A DNA stretch of 64,000 nucleotides from Geosiphon pyriformis. Lineage: Eukaryota > Glomeromycota > Glomeromycetes > Archaeosporales > Geosiphonaceae. The position numbers were made by a program, and so were the translations under genes. Of this stretch, positions 58,531-64,000 are shown in pieces (within the stretch, counting starts at the first letter, position 1; every line of letters begins with the position of its first letter). The stretch spans positions 207,616 to 271,615 of the forward strand of contig JAAOMT010000727.1 of NCBI GenBank assembly GCA_016748015.1, in the 5' to 3' direction. The notes under the pieces are model-generated. The model searched no databases, was not told the DNA's origin, and saw only the letters and a program-made list of their open reading frames with translations.

Positions 58531-59089
58531 GCAATGTTTGACACTTAAACCTAAAACATTATCTTAATAGTAGCAAAATAATAATAAAAAATATTTCCCC
58601 CAAACTACAAATCGGTCAGTTTTAATCGGCAGCAAGTCTTTTCAAATTTAATGGCTAACCTTTAAACTCTTATGAGGTAATTGTGTCAGGTGCTGTACTA
58701 TGGGGCAAATTAATTAATTAAATAAATTATTAAAAAATGAAAACATTGAATTTTTTGCCAAGCGAAATGAATACATGTAAAAATGATTAATTCACAAAAT
58801 TAAACTTTGGTAATTTAACTCAGGCTTAGGTTACATTTTCATTCTCGTAAATTAATTGAAAAACTCAGAATGTATTAGAATGTTGATTTTCGACCAATGT
58901 GATCAAGTTGCTTTCTACAAGATATAAATTATTTTGTAAAAACCTTTGATGATTGTAGACATTGGGGATTCTTAAAGGTGAATATCACAAACCTAAGATG
59001 ACTTTTGACGTTGGGAAGCCTATATTAATAGAACTTTGTGTAAATTACACGCATAGCTATTTTCATTGCTGAATAACATAAAAAATATA
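58531..59089. other. Convergent intergenic region between dehydrogenase and acyl-CoA synthetase
   Basis: I searched this stretch by eye on the minus strand for the missing C-terminal part of the acyl-CoA synthetase (GEYIAPE-type motif) and found none. Confidence 0.5.
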
Positions 59090-61738
59090 AAAAAACCCAC
59101 GAGTTTACGAGCGTGAATTTTTAAGGTCCCATTTGGAAAAATTATTCCGATATCCCCGGTATGAAACCATCCATCAGAATCAATCTTCTTGGCAGTTTCT
59201 TCGGGGCGTCTGTGATATCCTTGCATTACGTTAGGTCCACGAACATAAATCTGTGGAAAGAATTGAAAAGTTTACTATTAGCAATCAAGTGTTCGATACG
59301 AGTAATCGAAAAATATTGAGCAAGCTCACCTCTCCTCTTGGGTTTGGCTGGTCTTCAACTGTGCATGCTTGTTCATCACAATTCACCAACTTGATTTCAT
59401 TGCAGGGAAGCGGAGGGCCGACATTAGTTTCGTTAGGAGATTTTTGATCAATGGGTTGATAGTCGTAGAAACTATTTGCGGCGATTGTACCACTGCATTC
59501 AGTCAATCCATAAACTTGAACCACCTGACAACTAAATACAATTCGAAGAAAATCCAGTGTGGTTTGTGATAGAGGACCTTGAATCAACAGATGAAGTTTA
59601 ACTCTCATTATAGAAAAAAGGCGAACGGTGAAAATTCGATAAGTCAAATCAAATCAAATCAAATAAATACTCCATGAGGTGATAATCACTCGAACTTGTC
59701 CTCCAAGCTTAGCTTTGATATTGTTGAAGATTAACACATCCCAGAGTGAATTCAGCATTAGTCTCCCCTTTCTCAAAGATCTCAATTTAGAGTTGTATGC
59801 CCTTTTGAAAAGTAAACGATTACTGTTATCACTCGTAATGCTTTCTTGCAATTCATTCAAAAATTGAGGAGTACTAGCAACATGATCGATATAGAAAAAA
59901 TATTAGAAAAACGGGGACATTTTTAGCCCAACAAAAGTAACTTTTAATACCTGGTGAAAATTGTGGGCTTTACTTCCTGCGCATCTTCAAGTACTTTAGA
60001 AGTCTCCCCACGACCGAAAGCAATTGCTCCTCCAGTAAATAAAAGGGCACCAAATACTGTCCTTTCAAATATTTGGGCTGAAATTAAAGTGTAGTTATAA
60101 GAAAAGGATCATGATTTCAGCTGCATGAGACAAATCGAATTACCCAAAGGCAAGTAAGACAAATAAATATCGGTTGGAGTCAATTTTTGAGAAGTTGGAG
60201 TGATGGCCAAAATACCAGCTGGAGAAGAAAGGGAGGTCATTTGGGATAAATAAAAAGCGTGCTATATATTTTGGTATCATCAAAATTCAACTTACCAACA
60301 CCTGAGACAATGTTCTGTTTGGTATGAAACATTCAATAAACCATAGTAATAAGAAAACGTAACATTTGAATAGCTGTGAAATTGTCAAATTTTGAACTTG
60401 CCATATGAGTTAATTCAATACCCTTAGGCTCCTGAAAATGAATTTTAATAGGGATCCAGAAGATCAAAAATCAAGTCAAGCATTCACAAATAAATTCAGG
60501 TTTTTAAACTAACTCCCGTGGTTCCATTAGTAAAGAAAATGGAGGCAATATCATCAGGTCCTACAATATTGAAATAAGGGTAATGAACGATAAATAAAGA
60601 TCTAAAAAAAATGATGGATAAATTTATAATTGAAAGAAAAATACCAGGAGGAACAAAATTAATGATATTTTGTTGCCCCAATTTTTCTATATCATCAAAG
60701 GTTTTCAGCTGAAGACCTAAGGCTTCAACCTTTTGAAATGTATCCGAGTTCACAGTTTTTTCCGTCAAGATGAGGTATTTCAAACTTAGTGATGAAGGTG
60801 CAGCAGACAGAATAATCTGCAGTGTATCGGATGATACTACCACCGTAGTAACCTGAGTAAGATTAATGCTACTAATCAGATCCTGAAGCAAAATTCGATG
60901 AGATGGAAAAGCCACTGAAACCAAGTTATAATGATGTGCGGCTAAAAGTTTCGAGAAAAAAATATATTAAAATTTGGCATAATGAAAACTCGCTTTCTAT
61001 CAAGAAAATACTTTCCAAGATCCGTGATGATCCATTCTGTCGTATGTACGTATTTCGCAAAACATATGAGTAAATGTAAAAATTTAAAGGAAATCTCCCA
61101 ATTAAAAGGAAAGTAAAATCTACCTGGACGATTTTTTAAAAAAATTCCAACTAGATCACGCTTCTCTGTTGATAATCCAGCGAAATTTAACAACCCTGAG
61201 CCAAAAAATTTTATTCTTTCAGCGACCTCATCTATCAAAATTTTGAAGGTGAAGTAAGAAGGGAAAATATCTTTTTGTTATTTGACCTAAGGATATATTC
61301 AAAAGTGAATTTGAAAAAGCACATACTATAGCTTTGCTAAAACATATCACAATTAGGATGAAAAAGAGGATTTAAATATATGTCAGTACTCAATTTATTT
61401 TTTGCAATCTCACTACAGGGATAAACATGCTTTACCCAAGAATAAGAGCCGGTTGCAAGTCTATGACCCAAAAATCTATTGCCTTGGGCAACACCATTTT
61501 GAAACAAGTCTACAGTTGTCTTAACATTCTTATTTGGCGCCAATAAAAAGGATAAATTCTGATGGGATTTACTGGATGCGTGTATCGCAGTCTCCCCTGG
61601 GTAACGAACACGAGCAACGTCTGATTGAGAGGCGAGCAATAGGGGATGAACATCAGGACTTGGTGCGTCACGTATCGAGAGAAAAGTGAATAAGACGATC
61701 AAAAATAGTAAGATCAGAGATAATGAATCAATTTCCAT
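59090..61738 (-). pseudogene. Long-chain acyl-CoA synthetase (FAA type), lacking its C-terminal subdomain
   Basis: The ATG at 61,738 precedes a membrane helix (residues 6-23). About a dozen exons follow: 61,738-61,436, a probable 10-base microexon 61,336-61,327, 61,231-61,124, 61,036-61,012, 60,941-60,645, 60,560-60,514, and others to about 59,100. AMP-binding motifs appear in order: IFFTNGTTG (P-loop) with EPKGIELTHMA, YLSYLPL, FGALLFTGGAIAFG, YGLTECSG (adenine motif) and DGWFHTGDIGIIFPNG. After KIHARK the match ends. The last 130-150 residues, with the catalytic Lys, are missing. The 61,012/60,941 junction is one base out of phase. The family activates fatty acids with ATP and CoA; this copy probably cannot. 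GT-AG sites are otherwise well kept, so loss is recent. Confidence 0.75.
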
Positions 61739-63077
61739 ATTTTGAGAGTTAAAAAGAAAAGAAATTGAAAAGAACTGTATACACACAAATTCCGGATTTT
61801 ATCCGTCAATGTGTTATATAGTAATAATTAGATTGATCAGATCACCAAGAATGGCAAGGTTGGTGTCGATGACAAACATTAAAGTTCTGGCTAGTTTTTT
61901 CAAGCTTCCACCACCAAACTGAGTTATTATTTCTCTTTGTAAATTAATATTTGATTTTAAAAAATCCTTTAGATTGCTTAAATAATAAATTTTTTTGATG
62001 CAATACTTAAACGGTGTTTCACTTTAAGTACCCAAGAGTTTGTCTTTTGCACGATTAGGGTATTTGGGGAAATACCCTTGGGAAATTAAGAGAAACTAAT
62101 TTGCGCGACAACGATTCTGCAGCACCATTAAATTCGTTCTACACGAAATTACTTGGCTTACTGATTGAGGTTTTTTGCTACCTTTTAATCCTTTTATTAT
62201 GTTAGATAGACACTTTTTACAGGACGTAATGACTGGAACTTGACAAATAATGAGTTTTTGAATCAAAATAGGCCCATAAAACGATGTCTCAGAATGCATT
62301 ATAGAAATCTCATTTTGGGTGATTTATCTTTAAACAAAATCGAGTAAACAAACAGAATTTCTTTTTTGGTTATCTTATTTGAAAAAGTAAATTCTTATTT
62401 AATTTTGAAAATTCAAAATTTTTTGTTAAAATGTTTATAACAAATAATCTTTAATAAAGTTTCATTCCTTTTGAATAAATTAATTTCAATTTTAACAGTG
62501 AAATCGAATTTAATCGATATTGGGAATTTCAATTTACCAAAGATATTTTATTTATCCTTTCATTAAATCTTTATAAATAAAATTTTTAATATGGCTGTTA
62601 TGACTTTTTGAATAGGTTTTTAATTTGGAAAATTGTTGCTTAATAAAGCTTTTGTACAAAAATATTTGTTATTTGAAATATTTACCCAAACTTTTTTGAT
62701 TAAAATGCAATTTGTTATTCGACAATTCGATAAAGTTTTTTCCCTTTAAAAATTACAAATATCTTTTTTCGCCAAAAAAATATATATATATACTTTGATT
62801 GGATCATAATTCATTTTAAAGAAAAGTCTCTTATTCATCGTCATAAAGTATTTTTCGAGTCTTCTGCAACCAATTATCAAAGCGATAATCAATTGAAAAC
62901 AAAAGATTCCTTGTTTTTAATCTTTTAAAGTTGAATGGGAAATAGACTACTTTCAAATTGTGACGGGAGCATTAGCATATCTGATGATTGAGCCCCGATT
63001 GATCAATTGATTTCACCCATTAAATATCCAACAAATCAGATGGAGGGACTCAAGCCGATTCCCATCATCAACTCCAA
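61739..63077. other. Intergenic
   Basis: Promoter side of the acyl-CoA synthetase and DNA beyond it. A 67-residue minus-strand frame at 62,299-62,096 has no recognisable feature. An ATATATATATA run is near 62,781. Confidence 0.5.
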
Positions 63078-63539
63078 CTATCTTGATCCAGCACAGGTAA
63101 TGAAGAATTGCCACCATCTTCGCTTCGGATCTTTTTCTTCTAGATCGTTTAACTCGTCGTTATCATTACCAATAACATATAGTCGACTTTTATTATCGAT
63201 CACACTTTTTCTTGATATTTCATTAGAAGTTTCATTCTTTTGTGAACTATTTTGAGATGCTATTGAAGCAGGGTAAACATTATTTATATTTCGATATGAT
63301 CCGATTCTAGTTGTCTTTGGAGGTATTTTGGTGATTACAGGATTAAGAGAGGGTATAGAAATTTTATTAAATTTAACATTTCGAAGTTGTTTCTGTGTAT
63401 GAGCGTAAACACGTAAAGCGTAATCGTGTTTTGCGGCTTCTATCGTATCAGTGGTTGAAAGGGGGGATTTATAGTTGGTGTGATGATATTTTGATAATGA
63501 ATTTTTACTAGATGTTCTTGGTTGACTTTGAGCTTCCAT
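63078..63539 (-). CDS. Hypothetical Ser/Asn-rich 153-residue protein
   Basis: Open from an ATG at 63,539 to a stop at 63,078. The composition (many Ser, Thr, Asn, Lys) suggests a disordered, possibly phosphorylated protein. A more ordered acidic-basic end reads NDELNDLEEKDPKRRWWQFF. KRRWWQFF just before the end could be the start of a membrane or amphipathic segment continued in an unseen exon. The start codon directly follows a 20-base A tract in the leader. I do not recognise the family. Base composition is less AT-rich than the flanks, which supports coding. Confidence 0.5.
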   Translation of the reverse strand: MEAQSQPRTSSKNSLSKYHHTNYKSPLSTTDTIEAAKHDYALRVYAHTQKQLRNVKFNKISIPSLNPVITKIPPKTTRIGSYRNINNVYPASIASQNSSQKNETSNEISRKSVIDNKSRLYVIGNDNDELNDLEEKDPKRRWWQFFITCAGSR

Positions 63540-63961
63540 TTTTTTTTTTTTTTTTTTTTAAAAAAGTGAATAGGTTGAATTTTTTGGAATGAAATGCGAA
63601 TGAACGGTGGTCTTTAAAATTAAAATTTTAAAATTAAGAGTTAACTAAAATTTTGAATCGATTTATCCTGACTGGTAAATGAACAAATTTTTTCATCAAT
63701 TATTTATATCCTACTCCTCTTAATTAAAATCATTTAAATTTTTTTTTTCCCCACACAATTTTTGTTTTATATCATTAACTCCCACACGGGCTGATCAACA
63801 ATATCGTAATGTCGTACTTAACACAAAGACTTCGGTTATTGTAATGCTTTTAAAACGCCACTACAATAACTGATCATTTCACCCTGAAAGGAAATAAATT
63901 GGGAACCACAGAAAAAATGTTAATCTGTGGCGAATTCCGAAAATGCATAAAATTTTTTTTA

Positions 63962-63964
<3 letters not shown>
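63540..63964. other. Upstream region of the hypothetical gene, starting with a poly(T) run
   Basis: 63,540-63,559 is a T run (A run on the coding strand) touching the start codon. The rest shows no gene. Confidence 0.6.

Positions 63965-64000
<36 letters not shown>
63965..64000. repeat. Poly(A) run at the window end
   Basis: 36 A bases to the last position. It may continue beyond the window, or mark a contig end at a homopolymer. Confidence 0.9.

Overview
This window is nuclear DNA from a fungus, most probably an arbuscular mycorrhizal fungus (Glomeromycotina, of the Rhizophagus/Gigaspora kind). The grounds are very AT-rich DNA, split genes with many short GT-AG introns (about 60-100 bases), and Ty3/gypsy and LINE families whose protein signatures match those I know from Rhizophagus. 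Identification is by recognising protein families, not by database search.

Layout. 1-540 holds one small two-exon coiled-coil gene. About 540-31,000 is a transposon graveyard in very AT-rich DNA: pieces of two LINE families, three decayed copies of one LTR family with gag and pol remnants (7.3-16.6 kb), a 12-bp minisatellite, and one nearly complete 10.9-kb Ty3/gypsy element (16,868-27,808). That element has 1.08-kb LTRs, gag, protease, a cysteine-rich block, a dUTPase, RT/RNase H, integrase and a further open frame in env position. A solo LTR of the first family sits inside it. A pogo/Tigger DNA transposon remnant follows (29.9-31.0 kb).

From 33 kb the DNA becomes genic. 33.2-44.0 kb is a cluster of four related secreted class-3-lipase-like genes in alternating orientation (+ - + -). 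Two are intact by my exon models and two are damaged. 46.1-49.8 kb is a ten-exon SH3-SAM-PH polarity scaffold (BOI1/BOI2 type). Then come an F-box gene (52.4-53.5 kb), a small cysteine-tailed membrane-associated protein (55.5-55.8 kb), a short-chain dehydrogenase of DHRS12 type (57.2-58.5 kb), a convergent, 3'-truncated long-chain acyl-CoA synthetase (59.1-61.7 kb), and an unrecognised serine-rich protein (63.1-63.5 kb).

Main observations. (1) All four lipase-like proteins carry Gly in place of the nucleophile Ser of the GxSxG elbow. The other two triad residues are kept in the two intact members and lost one at a time in the damaged ones. An intron interrupts the elbow at the same place in all four. 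This looks like a local family of secreted pseudolipases. (2) The gypsy element carries a dUTPase plus zinc-binding-like modules between protease and RT. (3) Every catalytic centre of that element has been knocked out by changes readable as single G-to-A transitions, and its in-frame stops fit C-to-T or G-to-A changes, as after RIP or methylcytosine decay. (4) An acyl-CoA synthetase gene has lost its whole C-terminal subdomain beside a dehydrogenase. This is notable because mycorrhizal fungi depend on imported host fatty acids.
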